The notes: generated by a model from the sequence alone, not told the origin. A stretch of 64,000 nucleotides of DNA from Apostichopus japonicus (GCF_037975245.1 NC_092576.1:1979501-2043500); one strand, 5' to 3'; counted from the stretch's first letter, positions 1 to 12,814 are shown. Numbers and translations: made by a program.

Positions 1-687
1 GATGAGCTGTGTGTACAGAGAACATATTAACAGCTCTACAAACTTTCCAAATGTGTAACATTACAAGGAAAAATTATCAACCGCCCCCTCAAAAAGAAGA
101 AGAAAAAGATGATAATAATTATAGAAAGGTAAAAGTTTGGAAGCATTTCCACCCACTTTGATGTATTTCCTGGAAAAGGGAACCAAAGTTCGACTTCCCC
201 TTAAAAGTGGGACAATCAGAGTTTCAGGAATGGAAATGATCTAAACTCTGACGAAACAGTTATACAAAAGAAAGCTAAAGATTAAAATACCACTTAAAGG
301 AGACATATCACTGTGGTAATGTAGTGTAAAGTATTGCTGTGCCATCAGATATATGTGTATACAAATATATATATATATTGTAGTTTTTATTTTATTTCGT
401 TGGAATTCTTGAAAGCGGGAACAGTTATAGAAACATTATACTAACAATAAAATCTTACTATTTTTGTTCGTATGTTACATTTCAAGTCTCAAATTCTGCC
501 TAAAGACGTTCTTAACTTAAACATTATGTGACCGATAGAAATGAAGTGTTTGTTTCGTTATTTCTAACGATAAATGTTTAGAAATATAGACACAAAAAAA
601 AAAACACACATAGGAATAAAATATTGGGAGTCAAACTTTAGTTCGTGCTTTAGATTAATTTATTAAGAATATGATAATTATGTTTAC
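1..687 (-). other. RFX6 intron, left window edge
   Basis: Read on the minus strand, this is intron following the last visible RFX6 exon, whose donor is at 687-686. I searched it for the next RFX6 segment (the serine- and lysine-rich stretch after the DNA-binding domain) and found no convincing exon. The rest of the gene should lie beyond the window. The sequence is AT-rich with short poly-A runs. Confidence 0.5.
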
Positions 688-765
688 CTTGTAAGTCCCT
701 TGATAGAGTAGACTGTGTGGTAGTAAGCACTCGTCTCCTTAATGCCTATCCCATAATAATGATAC
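688..765 (-). CDS. RFX6: RFX6 exon encoding residues 173-197 (end of DNA-binding domain)
   Basis: Acceptor CGATAG precedes 765 and donor GTAAAC follows 688. The first G completes the AAG lysine split with the previous exon. The translation is [20 protein letters not shown] followed by IKGLT, with a trailing AG that should complete an Arg in the next exon. YHYYG is the end of the RFX signature. Confidence 0.95.
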
Positions 766-3700
766 CTATCGAAGAACAAAGCAAAATAAAAAGAGAGTTA
801 TTTTTAAACCTAAAAGTATGTATCACACAAACTGGGAAAGCCCCCCCCCCCCAAATTTTTATTTATTTTGCTAAGTAATAACTTTGATAATATCGACGTA
901 TCATTTAGCACTGATTTGTTTTGCTGAACCTTTAAGATACCGAACATGAATATGTATATATACTTACTTAGAATGTCCTCTCGTTCCCAGTCTCCTTGTC
1001 GTTAAGTTTGGAAATTTTTGTCTAATTGTCTGTAAAGGAGAAAATAAAGCAACATGTTTGAAAAGAATTTGATAAACTATACGGACAGACAGACAGACAA
1101 GTTTCATGTGTGAGGTGACGTAGAGTTGCTACAGATACATATCACAGAATATAGTCTTGACCTGTTTTAGCATCCACCTCCTTCCCCCACCCCACAATAA
1201 AAGGAAAGAAAGAACAACACTAAACAAGGTAGTTAAAAATACCTCGCCTTATTTCGTAGAAAACAACTATATAAGTGCAAAAAATTGCAAAGGCAAGAAG
1301 TTGGGAAACCGACCAACTTCGGCTGAAGTAATATGAGCTTATTTAATCCTATTAGCCACAAAAATAGTGCGACTGTTCGTCATAATAATTCCTGACAAAA
1401 CTTTCAGAACAAGAAAACAAGAATAAAGGAAAACCAAAAAATATTTGTACAAAACCCCCTTATTGTGTGTCAAATGATGGAGTTGGGGGAAGGGCTAGAA
1501 GGAAGAGGTTGTCGCGTGAGGTTAAGTTCTGAAACACATTCTGCAAATGGATTGTTACCAGGTTAGATATAGATACAATCTCATCGAAAGCAAACATATA
1601 AGTGTAAATCCCCATTTGCGGATCAAAAACAAAAATACCGTCCACAATATGACCAATTTTGAAATCTTTTGTTAGTGGGTCAACGTGAACTACGGTCCAA
1701 TATTATATATGTACTGTTTCAATGACCCACATTAAACACTTTTCTCTCAGTGGCAAAAGTAAGCTAAGCATCAATATTATACATGAACTGTTACATTGAT
1801 CCACATTAAACACTTTCTTCATAGTGGGTCAACGTGAGCTACGTTTCTATATTATACGTTGTCTGTTTCATTGACCCACGCTGAACACGTTTATGCTCAG
1901 TGGGTAAAAGTGAGCTACGTTTCAATGTTATACATGGACTGTTATATTGACCCACAACGAACACTTTTTTGTAGTGGGTGGAACGTGAGTATACGTTCGA
2001 ATAATAAATATAGACTGTTACGGGCGGAACGATTATTGTACGCGGACATGCACTTTGTAAAATTTTCCACGGCAAAGAATCGTGGTTAAACTTGAATGAA
2101 CGTTTGGTTTTAAATTGTTTGGACGGGGTGGGGTGCGGTGTGACATAGGGGGAAGGGGAGGCTGTTTCATCATGTCGGCTCCTTCAAGTATATTTTATAT
2201 CCCACCACGTCTATAAAAACCACAGGTCTAATAAAAGTCGTTTTCAATTTTACCATTTACACTATTACCCTTTCCATTAGGAAAATTAATTTTGATTAAA
2301 CAAAAAACGAGAATATGAACGAACGCTTTTTTGGAGGCTATTTCGGAGACTTCACTTATTCGGATGCTAAAAATTATATATATTTCCTTTATAGGTTTCA
2401 TTATCCTGGTTTAGCATCATCTTGTCTTATTCTAATAATCAGTGTTTCTCCTCTTAAATTCCAGCATTTTTTTTCACTGCTACTGAAAAATTCCCCTTTG
2501 ATTAGTGGAGAAACTTTACAATCTAATTTCGTCGTAAACTTCTCAAAATAAATAAAAAATAAAAAACCAAAGGTATGAATCATGAGACGCCAAATACGCA
2601 ACTAATGTAAATAATGACGACCTTAATTTAAACCCAAATGACAATTCTATCAGAAAACATAGCCGCACTGGTTGACTTTGTTGATTAATTACCGCGATAA
2701 CCGGTATATTACGCGGTGTATCAAAGGCAGTAAACGACCCGCTACAATTCTACACCAAACAGTCTCTGCTGTACACGAAAATCCGTTAATTTTTGTGGCA
2801 ACAAACTAAAGTAACATGAAAACTTTACAGGGTATTAACGATACGTTTACAAGTGTTCGGTCCCGCTTAATGCTGCGATCGCGTTTACATAGTGGTAGAA
2901 ATCCAAATAGGCTATTTACGTCATCAATGGCTGTGTAATCTCCTTGATTACAAGACAGTTAAAAACTTTGTTCAAATATCGCTTGCTACTTAACGTCCTC
3001 TCGTATCGGTAGCTTATTATAAACGACACGGTGTATATGTATCAGGTGGATAGATATACGTAGCGGGAACATTTTATGTGGTCATATTTGCCCCCGCTTT
3101 ACTTTCAATACGGTACGAGTGATTTTTAACAGCCTCAAACTGTATAGGATGATTTATTTCGTTTTGTTTCTTAGTTGTTTTTTTTTCAGTTTAAGAATGG
3201 ATAGGCTGTTCGTGTTTGGTGTTTAATTAGCAGTAAGAAGTTGCCAGACAGACTTCATACGCGTTATTTTGTAGGTTATTATGAAGGTGACTAATACTTT
3301 ATAGATATCAGCTTTGCAATTGGTATACTTTTTGTGATATACAACATAACTTGAAACTTTGCAGCATGTATGAACATATCAACAATATAATGGATCGCAT
3401 TACATATGAAAAAACAAACTCAAGAAAAAAGAACAGATAAGTAAACCAAAATGGAGAAAATAAAGCGTCTGCGGAAGAAGATAATGAGACAAAAACAGAG
3501 AAAAATTGTCTTCCAACAATTTGAACATCACAATTGACAGTTTATTAATTAGTGAACCAGAACTTACTTTTCCAAAGGTCGCCGCGCAGGCTGGCTCCAA
3601 CTGTTCTTTTCTGCAGAAGTCCAAATAATGAGCGTAAAGAATACATCGAGGTAGACAGACGCCCTCACAGATACAATAGTTTTCCTCCAGCCTGTCAATA

Positions 3701-5336
3701 TGAAGAGATGGAAGTATATATATGCCGTATAGTAGATGCAACTTGCCAGAGAAGAGCGTCAGTTTGTGTTAACTCTAGGGATGGGGAATGGTAGGGGGGG
3801 GGGGGGGGTGATGTGGACAGGGTAATGGATGTACTCTTTCTGTCAGACGTTCTACTTACGTTTTATCGTCGTTGTGTAAACAGCTCAGAGGTTTTTCATG
3901 AAAATTGAGTGTTTGTGTGGTGGTGTAAAAAATACTGCTGTTTTCTTTATTTTATCTAGTATTTGTTTTTTAATAATTGTCTTTGGTTTAGCTCTTTGTT
4001 TATTGACTCACCATTGTAACGTTAAAGCCGTCTGTTTCTTTTTGTCTTTTATCATTTGTGAGATTGTTTTCTTTGGTGGAGAGGATGCACCATCCTCCTC
4101 CGTCCTTGTCGTTCCTTCTCTCTTGGTATCTTCATCCGACCTTGCTTCATCTAATTCTTCTCCCTGAACACAATCGTTATCTTCATCATTGCCAAGCTTA
4201 CTCTTCTTTGTCGATCCTGAATAAAAAAGAATCAATTTAACAACTTAACAAGCTACGGAAAACTGATTGGAAAATTATAAACACATTTGAAAGATTAAAG
4301 TCATCTTTGTTAGGCTATATAAATTAGGACGACAACCAGTGAGCTGATTAATAGAAGTCGTTTGCGCTTACTACTGAACAGTCCAGCCCATAGTTTGCGA
4401 CGATTAACATTGAACCCATTTCTGATTTTTAAGGGGGGGGGGGGTAGAGCCAGTCAGAATCCAATTATTTAGCTAACTGTGTAACCAGCGACACCGCCCC
4501 AATTTAATTTGATATAATTCAGATAGCGGCAGGGAAGTGATTTCAAGAGAAATATCAGGCTTTTACTTTTTAGGAAAATTGAGGAAATTATAAACCACTT
4601 CGACAAAAAAAAGCAAATTGAAGGTAGCGAGTGGAGAGGAAAAGATAAGGAGCAAAGGGAGAAGATTAATACGGTAAGGAGGGGAAGAGAGACTAAATGG
4701 GTGTTGTTTTCTATAGGTTTCATATAACATTCAAGAGAAATATAGTACAAAGGCAGAACAGACAAACCTAAAATAAAGTCCAATGTCTAGTAAATATCTT
4801 ACCTCCAACACAAACAGTTAGAAATAGAAATAGCTTGATGGAGAATGTTACTTACTGTGTTATACCAGCGATACCAATCCCAATTAAATTCGATATAATT
4901 CACAAGTAGCAGGGAAGTGATTTCAAGAGAAATATCAGCTTTTAATTTATAGAAATAAACAAACGAGCAAATTAAGGGGGTTGGGGTGGGGTGGGGGTGG
5001 GGAGAGAATTGTTACGGGAAGAAGGGAATCAGAGACTGTATGGGTGCTGCATTCTATAGGTTTTATTTAACATTTATAAAGAAGATAATACATAGGCCAA
5101 GACAACCTAACATACAGCCTAACGTCTTGCAGTATACTCCATGACATAGTTCACCTCTAACATAAGAAGCTGCATATAAACAATACAATAGTCTGATGAG
5201 GTTAATACTTACCATTATTGTTATCAAGAACTGAGTTGCCATGAAAGGTTTCGATACTCTCTCCATCTTCTAGACTTCTTTTTCTGGATAATATATCTAG
5301 GTCAGAGGTCATCATGTCGTCATCCGAGGTCTTCAT
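688..5336 (-). CDS. RFX6: RFX6 ortholog, 5' half (partial gene, 5 coding exons)
   Basis: RFX-family winged-helix transcription factor; in vertebrates RFX6 binds X-box DNA in the nucleus and drives endocrine pancreas and gut differentiation. Joined minus-strand exons 5336-5213, 4216-4012, 3691-3568, 1029-968 and 765-688 give residues 1-198 with phases 1, 2, 0, 2 at the four introns, and phase 2 at the last donor. Residues 1-90 are an acidic, Ser/Asp/Glu-rich tail. Then comes the family-typical [14 protein letters not shown] stretch and the RFX DNA-binding domain (about 96-178), including [17 protein letters not shown], the AACAATFGK-type turn, [17 protein letters not shown] and the following [10 protein letters not shown]. 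The match to RFX6 is much closer than to RFX1-5 or RFX7 as I recall them. The dimerisation and C-terminal regions lie off the left edge. An in-frame TAA upstream fixes the start at 5336. Confidence 0.95.
968..1029 (-). CDS. RFX6: RFX6 exon encoding residues 152-171 (recognition helix region)
   Basis: Acceptor CTCCTTTACAG, donor GTAAGT. It encodes [20 protein letters not shown] plus two bases of the next Lys codon. The TTRRLGTRG core is the DNA-recognition part of RFX domains. The exon is only 62 bases long. Confidence 0.96.
1669..2030. repeat. ~76-bp minisatellite in RFX6 intron, ~4.7 copies
   Basis: Unit starts at 1672, 1748, 1824, 1899 and 1972 share AGTGGGTCAACGTGAGCTA, a central ATTATACATG, and the tail TTGACCCACATTAAACAC. 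Divergence between units is moderate, so the array is old. It lies in the long intron between the exons ending at 3568 and starting at 1029. The start and end of each unit are complementary (GTGGGTCAA and TTGACCCAC), so each can form a hairpin. Confidence 0.85.
3568..3691 (-). CDS. RFX6: RFX6 exon encoding residues 110-151 (N-terminal part of DNA-binding domain)
   Basis: Acceptor TATTGACAG, donor GTAAGT. The first G completes the TGG tryptophan codon begun in the previous exon. The exon encodes [20 protein letters not shown] then [20 protein letters not shown] and K. It ends in phase 0 at the FGK that leads into TIRQ of the next exon. Confidence 0.96.
4012..4216 (-). CDS. RFX6: RFX6 exon encoding residues 43-109
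   Basis: Acceptor TTTTATTCAG, donor GTGAGT. Reading through the donor gives an immediate TGA, but splicing at AATG/GTGAGT makes a TGG tryptophan with the next exon. The exon is acidic (many Asp, Glu, Ser and Lys) and ends in [20 protein letters not shown] then LQ, the conserved entry to the RFX domain. The upstream acidic part is poorly conserved in the family. Confidence 0.93.
4469..5200. repeat. Tandem duplication, ~380-bp unit, within RFX6 first coding intron
   Basis: Segments starting near 4478 and 4859 align over most of their length. Both carry an ACCAGCGA(C/T)ACC start, the exact shared block GGGAAGTGATTTCAAGAGAA, the GAGACT..TGGGTG block, TTCTATAGGTTT and a closing ACTTAC. The closing ACTTAC is, on the minus strand, a GTAAGT. 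The second copy's version is the true donor of the first coding exon, so the duplication also made a decoy donor near 4848-4853. Confidence 0.85.
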
Positions 5337-5367
5337 CCTCGTCCGCAAATAGTATTAATAGTAATAT
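5213..5367 (-). CDS. RFX6: RFX6 first coding exon with 5' UTR (start codon at 5336)
   Basis: A strong polypyrimidine acceptor (TTTTTCTTCTTTTCTTTTAG) ends at 5368. About 31 bases of 5' UTR follow, then ATG at 5336-5334, in frame after a TAA. Coding bases 5336-5213 give 41 residues starting [20 protein letters not shown], plus one base of Gly42. The donor is GTAAGT. The acceptor implies at least one non-coding 5' exon at higher coordinates that I could not locate. Confidence 0.88.
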
Positions 5368-6210
5368 CTAAAAGAAAAGAAGAAAAATTGTGTAATAAAT
5401 TTGATGATTTTTCAAAAGTTAAGTGATAAAGATAACTGAACAAGTGGTCGCACGAAAACTTTTCAAAAGGTGATAAAGTAACTAGATTGTCGCATTTTTT
5501 TTCCAAATAGTCCAAAGTGTCCCGTACGACGAAATGTAGTGATGACTTCAATTGGCTTTATTAAAGGTATACTGAGGTATCTAAACTTCATTATTTAAGA
5601 CAAAAATGTTTTAAATTTTCTGCACCGTTTCATCAAAACCACATTCTAATTGTATATTGTATCGTGCAGAGTTTTAACTATAGTTTGTGTAAATTTGATG
5701 AAGACATTGGCAGACAGCAGAATTAGTGATTTCAATGCCGCAGAAAACGACTTTGTTTAAAACTAGTTTTAAATTAATATTGTAGGAAACTTTCATCCAT
5801 TGGAGAAAATAATATTCTTACAGACAAGTTGTATAATGACGAGATTTGAAATGACGAGAACACCTATACGTCACTGAGTAAACTTTCAAAACTTGATCAC
5901 ATTTCAAGGACAAGTAATGAAGAAGAATATACAGGAAAGTATAAAGCTGTTGAAGAAACATGTCCCCATAATGACGTCAACTGATCACTTAATGCCTTAG
6001 TTCCTGTTATCAGGAACAGTTTATCTGTTAATTAAAGTTTACATTCAATTAGCCATATCACAGGTTGGGAATAATAGAATTATTGAGAATGTGTGGTATA
6101 TGTTTCTCTTCCATACAATAATCAACATTGTGAATGGAATTCATGGTTAAACGCGTGTAAAAAGTTGCTTTCTTGGCACTAAAAAAAAAGGAAGCGTTAT
6201 TAAAACAAAC

Positions 6211-6286
6211 ACTTTTTGTCTTCTCATTAATATGTACAATATCATATACTTTTTGTCTTCTCATTAATATGTACAATATCATATAC
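6211..6286. repeat. 37-bp perfect tandem duplication
   Basis: The block beginning CTTTTTGTCTTCTCATTAAT occurs twice back to back with no difference seen, so the duplication is recent. Confidence 0.85.
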
Positions 6287-8517
6287 AGGTTACATGGTCA
6301 GTCCTTGTGTTAGTAAATCCACATATTGTAGGCTACATATATTTTTGTTCTCCTTGTAAAACCAACAGTTTTAGATTTGCCCATTTTCGTTGTGTTCTTC
6401 CATACTTTGTGGATTATTTTTAGTGCAGGTCAAGTGTTATCCACACGTGTGTCTCACCGTGTATTTAGAGTGTCAAGTTTAAAACAAACAAAGCCATATA
6501 TGATTTTTTAATATGTCACCCTTTGGCCTGGCCAGGACCACAAATAAAAACTCAAATGCAAATATAGGTCTTACGTGTATAGTCATTTCACAGATATGGT
6601 ACAATTGAGCTAGGAGATATAAAGAGAGATTATACGTTCACGTACAGGTGGACTGCGCATGCATTGTACGGTAAAGTGGTCTCCTGTAAAACAACATGTT
6701 TGTATAAGTCTAATATCATAAATCTCGATTTTATGAATTAATTTCATAACCTTTACTTTACTTTACTAAACGTTACTTACTGGGTTTTACATTGCCACAA
6801 TTGCAGCATTGCTTATAATCATGTTCTCAGTCAGTTTTTTGGGTAAGTTCAAACCATTGCATACCCTATAATGGATGACAGCACCCTACACCCTCCCTTC
6901 CCCCTATCTCGCCCCATCCCCAATACACCCTTTCAGGTCAGTTATGACTAAGGTGGAGTTGATACGTGCATGACTATACAGCAGACGAATATGCAAATAT
7001 CTTGGGGTATCTCCCACGGTCAAGAGATCTCCTTGTCCGAGGAATACATACCATATTTTCGTTAGCAGTGTCTCCAGATTTATTAAAGGCGAAAGGGAAA
7101 GCATTGGGTAACTTAGGGGGCCTCTATGAGGAAAAAACAACAAATATGGAACGCGTACCGATAATTTGCTGGCAACCAGTGACTTATAACTTGCAATTGC
7201 ATGTACTATCGAGCATAAACAATATTATTTTAAACTCAAAGATATTCTGTTAAAGGTACCTCTTTTTTTTATTTACCAAAAGTTACTATAACAAACTACA
7301 ACAGAATTTTATTAAAAGCCCTCCAACTCGTCATCATCAAACTAATCATGCAACCACATCAGGTCTCATGTATAAGCAGTTGCCATCAGAATTGTGTCAA
7401 GTTTACGATGATTGTAAGGCGCCATTAATTCTTGTCAGAGTATTTGATACTTCTTTTCCTGTTATTTGTACTAGTATAATCATGTCCTATTCCTCTGCAT
7501 GTGTATACATAACAATGTTTTCACTGTAATATGGTGATAATCACAAGTAAGCGATTGCTGTGGAACCCAAAGTGAGAAATGGAAGAGATTAATTAATTAT
7601 TAATCCTTTATTAACCATCAAACTCTCCAGTCATCGACAGCTTCTCTTTAGGGTAAGCTTTTAGCAAAGACGGCTGTGCTAATAGCTGCTTCGATTTAGA
7701 AACTGTGTACTGTTATAAATTAACGGAGTCCCCATATATAACACCGAGAAAGATTGAAGTTTGTAACCCCTTATTCAGCCAGTATTCTCACGTAAGACAT
7801 TCGGTGTTTTGACCATTATCTTAGGAAGGCAGTTCGTATCCCTGACAAATTCATTTGAAGTTTACAAAATGTTGATTAAAATATGAAGAAAACAATAATT
7901 CCTTGTTGTTGTTTTTTATTTCGAAAGGCACTTCTAGTATTCACCTCAAGAAATATTGCAAAAGACGAAATTGTAATTTTGCGCATTTTTCATTTAATAG
8001 TACAAAAATCAATTCCAATGAAATGAAATGATCCTGCAATGTTTACTTCCACTGTACAATGTTGTTTTTTATTCTAAGAAACACTTCTTAAATCTCCTCA
8101 TGAATCAGTAAGTTTTTCCTTTCAAAGTAGAGAGTTTGGTAAACTCTATCCGTTCGTTAAATTATTTTGGTATGATATAATGATAGAATATCACGCATTA
8201 AAACTATTTTACTTGAAAAATATAACACCCGAGATTTGTATTGGACATGCAAATAATATTTCACTTTTGACTAATTAGAGATCGTCGAATGTACAAAATT
8301 GAAAGGTTGTCTATATGTTTACAAAGCATAACCGCTCCACCAATATACCCACCCTTCAATTTACTTTTAAGTAAAACGCATGACAGAGATTAAAAACGTA
8401 TGCCTGTGTAAACAGTAATTCCATACTCAATCTTTTGAATAATTTTAGGAAAGACACGTACTAAATTTTTTGAAGTCGAAAGGTAAATATTTTTCAACAC
8501 ACACGTGCGTGTTGTAT

Positions 8518-8540
8518 TAATATATATATATATATATATA
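8518..8540. repeat. (TA)n microsatellite
   Basis: About eleven TA dinucleotides, preceded by a short palindrome, AACACACACGTGCGTGTTG. Confidence 0.9.
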
Positions 8541-11500
8541 GCCAAAGGTTTGATAGAACTTAATAATTTAAATATGTAAATAAAAGGGTTCTAAGGTCTC
8601 GATAAACAAACAACAAATTGATTACAGATATGGTCGAAATACCTTACAGTAATAAAGTTATACATTGAAGTTTTCATCATTCATTTTAAGTTCTTATTTC
8701 TCTAGCTTATTGTGTCCAATAGAGAAAAACAACAACAATGAAAAACCAGTCTAAGTTCACGAAGAAATATCTGTGGTAAACTGTAAACAGTGATATAAGA
8801 TTCAGGTGACCTTTTTATATAGCTATTTGGTATGACTGAACTGACCAAATCAGATTCACAAATACTTCTCTTGTTTCAAAAAGATTATAACAGAGAGTTT
8901 CATTCAGTGTGAACCCAGAGAATCATTTTTTCTATCATTCGGCCTGATTTGATCGATGATATATATCAAAGCAGGTTTCTATTTATATTTATGGTAATTT
9001 CAATAACATAACTCCAACGTTTACTTAGTGTGAATTAGAATTACCACCTTTGACATACGCTTTGATTTGATCGATCTTAAACTTGAAACTTAAATATTTG
9101 AATGTTGTCAAAACAAGTTTATGATTTGCATTCTCCATTTTCAATTTACAATAACGCCGAAATATCAAAATAGAAAAAAGTATACATATGTCTATATTGA
9201 TGTTGCCAAAGCAGGTTCAGTCTCTTGGTTTAATAGCAGTAAAACATACAAACAAGAAGAACTCGACAGATAATAAGGTCTTTGAGCATTAAGTGCGGTA
9301 TGAAACACATAACATAGTTCGTGGTATTTGTATTATCATTCTTAGTATGTTTCTGTTCTGGTATTAACTTTTTGTAGGCTTGCAAGCAAACAACTACAAA
9401 AATCGTTCTGCTTGAAAGAGGATTGATAGGATATTACGGTGACTCAAATTTGTTTCTTGATAAACAATTACTGGCAATTCTGTACATTTGTAGGCCAAAA
9501 TCTAAGGAAGAAGATAACTATGTTTCTTTAAAAATTCAGGGAGGTTTAATGGAAGCATCTGGCAACTGCTGAGTGATGTCATCACGGGAATTTTGGTTTG
9601 GGGTATTTGGGTTTTCTTTCCTATGTTTAAAAATCGAAATATTTTAATCTTTTATCCACAGAGGACAAAATAATATAGAAGAGATGAATTTCTAAAACAC
9701 ACAGAAGATTAACAGCTTAGCAAACATTCCAAATGTATCACACTCCAAGGATAAATCAACAAGAATATTACCATAGGAAGTAAAGTTTTTAAGGATATCT
9801 GCCGTATAACCATGGCGACATTACAAACTGTGAATTTACAGCCTTGAGTAAGGAAGGGTGTTTATGTTAATCACATTCAACCATCATATCTCGATTTAGG
9901 GACAAACTATTAAGATGAAGTTTTCAATTAACAATGGGAAATAATTTACTCTTTAAGATAGGTGCCAGCTTATCTGCCACGGATCATCCCTCTACCCTAT
10001 TATTGCTTGCGGTAATTTATGTTTTCAAATCAGAATAGTGTTGTTTTCATGCCTGAAGTGAGATATGTAATCACGAAACAATCTATATTTTTTTTAGTAT
10101 ATGTACAAGACATTTTTTAAGAGCTTTTAAATGGTTCGATTCTGCAAAACCCGGTCTCATAAATTCATAAGTACAGAATTCACTGAGACATACTGGCATG
10201 TTGACTAAAGTTGGGACATGAGATGTAGAACAGTTCACAAAATGGTAACACCACAGAACTTAGAAACGATACCAATCGATGTTACGCGAAACTCATCATT
10301 ATAGTACGCCTTAATAGCTAGAAGAAACAGAAATGGTGAACTTCTCCTTGCATCAGTAATGACGTAGTTATATCTAATTTAAATTTGTGTAAAATGTAAG
10401 TAGGCGTGACGTTACGATCCTAGTAGGATAATCTACAGAGGCTGAATGACAAGTAACAGAAACTACAAGGGACAAAGTTACAGGTTCTCTTACACAGGCA
10501 CTTTAGTGGATAAGCAGTTTGCTAACAGGTTTTTGTTTCATTCTAATTTCAATTTAACTATAAATCAAAAGGAACAACTACTTCAAAGATGAAAACCTCC
10601 AGTAAAATAATTTTGAAAATATTTGGTAAATTAAGATCAAGAGTCTTATAGCACATTTGCAGCTATGGTGTCAAGGAAAAAAAAAAAAAAAGAAGGTACA
10701 TGTTTGCTGAAAATCTCATTTAACCATTAGTGCTAATCGACAAACCATATGCGATAAAAATGTAACCTAATTTGCATATATAAATCTAGGCGAGGAGTTA
10801 TCCTTTTTATCGAGTGATTATGTTAATTACAGCCTGTCAATGACGTGATCGTTTTGGAGATGAAATGTCGCATTTAGTTCGTGTGTAACAATACAGCAGA
10901 TATACCTTGGATCACACACGAATGGATTTGGTCAAGTTGACCAACCCGGCTAGCGGTCATTTAACTTCTACCAAATTATCTGTGATTTAATTTAACGAGA
11001 AATTTAAGATTAATCTGATGAAAATATATCGATTGAGTGTAAATCATTGCTTAATCATTGATCAATTTATAGGTTTGAACAGTATTTGATTCAAACATCC
11101 AGTCGACCATTTTACTGAACTTTTTTTTAAACGGTCACATTTTGGATCTTTGATTTCTGTTTTGGTATATAAAGACCAAAATTGACGATAATTTTACAAA
11201 TCTGACCAAACGATAAGAACTTAACAGTGTTAATTAAGGAAACAATTAAAACTAAACTTACCTTTAGTAATTAAGTTTTAGTTTGGTTTCTGTCGATGGA
11301 TACAGGTACCGATTTAACAATTCCTACTTGCTTCCTGACAAGTACCTCAATTTTTAAAAATCAAAATTGTCACGACAAGTGAAAATAGTAAATAAATCAG
11401 CTCACTTACGTTGTTTTCGCTATTAGGCCAATGAAACAATGAAGTTATTGTAACTACTAAGTCAATTCGATGGATTTCACCCAAGCAGCGTAAAAGTTAG

Positions 11501-12439
11501 TTTTCACAATCGTGAATTACATATTTCCCATTTACAACGAGAGAAAAAAAAGTGAAAATGATAACTTTGAAATAACTGTTTCAAGAAAAGTTCGTTTAAA
11601 TAGTAGAAAAATGAAGCAATGTTAGGATCACGACTAGAGATGCATAAACATGTAACAGGCAAACTTAGGCAAATAATGGTGCGTTATTTCAAAACATCCT
11701 CGCAGATATTATAGTCAGAGTTAAAAAAGATCTTTATACATGAATCACAAACAGGTCAACAACAAAGCCAGATTGACAAGAACTTTAATATTCGATATCA
11801 GATAATCCAGATTTTGCTTTAAGTTAAATTTCTCGAGAAAGTTTTTGAAAAGTTCCTTATTTGCTAAACAAAATTCTCCAGTAAGATGCGCGAGATGATA
11901 CAAACTTTCCCCGAACAAAAAAAAGAAAGCAATGAAATATTCGCGAAAATTGATCTCTATTCAGTTTAAGAAAAAAAATATGATGTTTCTCAGATGAATT
12001 AGAATTAGGACTGAGTATCTGCAAGCAACAGATCGGTGTATCGATGTCTAATTTACAATGATTGGACTTTGTACCCCTTCCTTCTTTTTTTAAACCACTT
12101 GTAAACCAAGTTAGTCTTTCTGTTTTAACGGGTCTATACTAAGGTTATGCATACAAAGCGACGTATACGGTACGGCGAATCTATACAAGACTTGTTTTTA
12201 TTTACTCAATTTAAGGACCGGACCAAAATCGGTATCATTATGGCTCGAGTTTGATTTACTTTTGGTAGTAATCACCGATCAGGATTTTGGCTCTGTTCCA
12301 CATGTGTGTCATCAAACTAAATAAGGAAATAGAAAGAAAGGAACATAAAAGACAGAAAGAGAAATAGAAGAAGCAGAAGAAGAAGAAGGAGAAGGAATGA
12401 TCTTAAATAGAATGCATACAGCCTAATTTATGTTATAAT

Positions 12440-12814
12440 GATGCGCTGGCCGAGTGGATAAACGCGGTGGCATGTGAAGCGATGAGGCTTAGTAATGAGA
12501 GGTCCCGGATTCGACACCCGGCCGAGTGGGTTTTTCATCCAAGGTGAAGCAATGAGGCTTAGCAATTATGAGGTTCGGGGTTCGATTCCTGGCCGGGTAA
12601 GGTGGGTTTGTCATCCAAGAGCATTTTACGATTTTCACATCTGAAATGACTTTCTAAATTGAAAAGATTCCAAATGTGAGTTAAAATGTTGAATTGGAAG
12701 TCACCCGACGTGTTATTTGTAATCCATAAGCCCTTGCGGGTTTCTCCCACATTTGTGGTCGCTTAAGCGTCGTGAAAAACTTGTTGTTGTTATTTTTATT
12801 ATTATTATTATTAT
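12440..12814 (+). mobile_element. tRNA-derived SINE, copy 1, with duplicated B-box region
   Basis: The head is tRNA-Ser/Leu-like: the A box TGGCCGAGTGG near 12447 and a B box GGATTCGACACC near 12508. After a GTGGGTTTTTCATCCAAG spacer, a second partial head repeats AAGCAATGAGGCTTAGCAAT and a better B box, GGTTCGATTCC. The body (CATCTGAAATGACTTTCTAA and onward) is shared with the minus-strand copy near 18.5 kb. The element ends in an ATT-repeat tail at 12790-12814, as many SINEs do. It would be transcribed by RNA polymerase III and mobilised by a partner LINE, which I do not see here. A small open frame on the opposite strand is a by-product. Confidence 0.88.

Larger units (their letters stand above)
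5371..12439. other. Intergenic or RFX6 upstream region, no gene recognised
   Basis: About 7 kb of AT-rich sequence with no open frame of convincing composition on either strand. It must contain the RFX6 promoter and upstream non-coding exon(s), but nothing diagnostic was seen. Small landmarks are a 37-bp tandem duplication at 6211-6286, a TA run at 8518-8540 and short homopolymers. Confidence 0.5.

Noticed and set aside
4008-4011. Apparent stop codon ending the RFX6 acidic exon
   Set aside because: The TGA overlaps a GTGAGT donor. Splicing to the exon at 3691 restores the family Trp-Leu-Glu-Glu-Asn sequence.
12559-12750. Minus-strand 63-codon frame
   Set aside because: It lies wholly within the SINE and is its complement.
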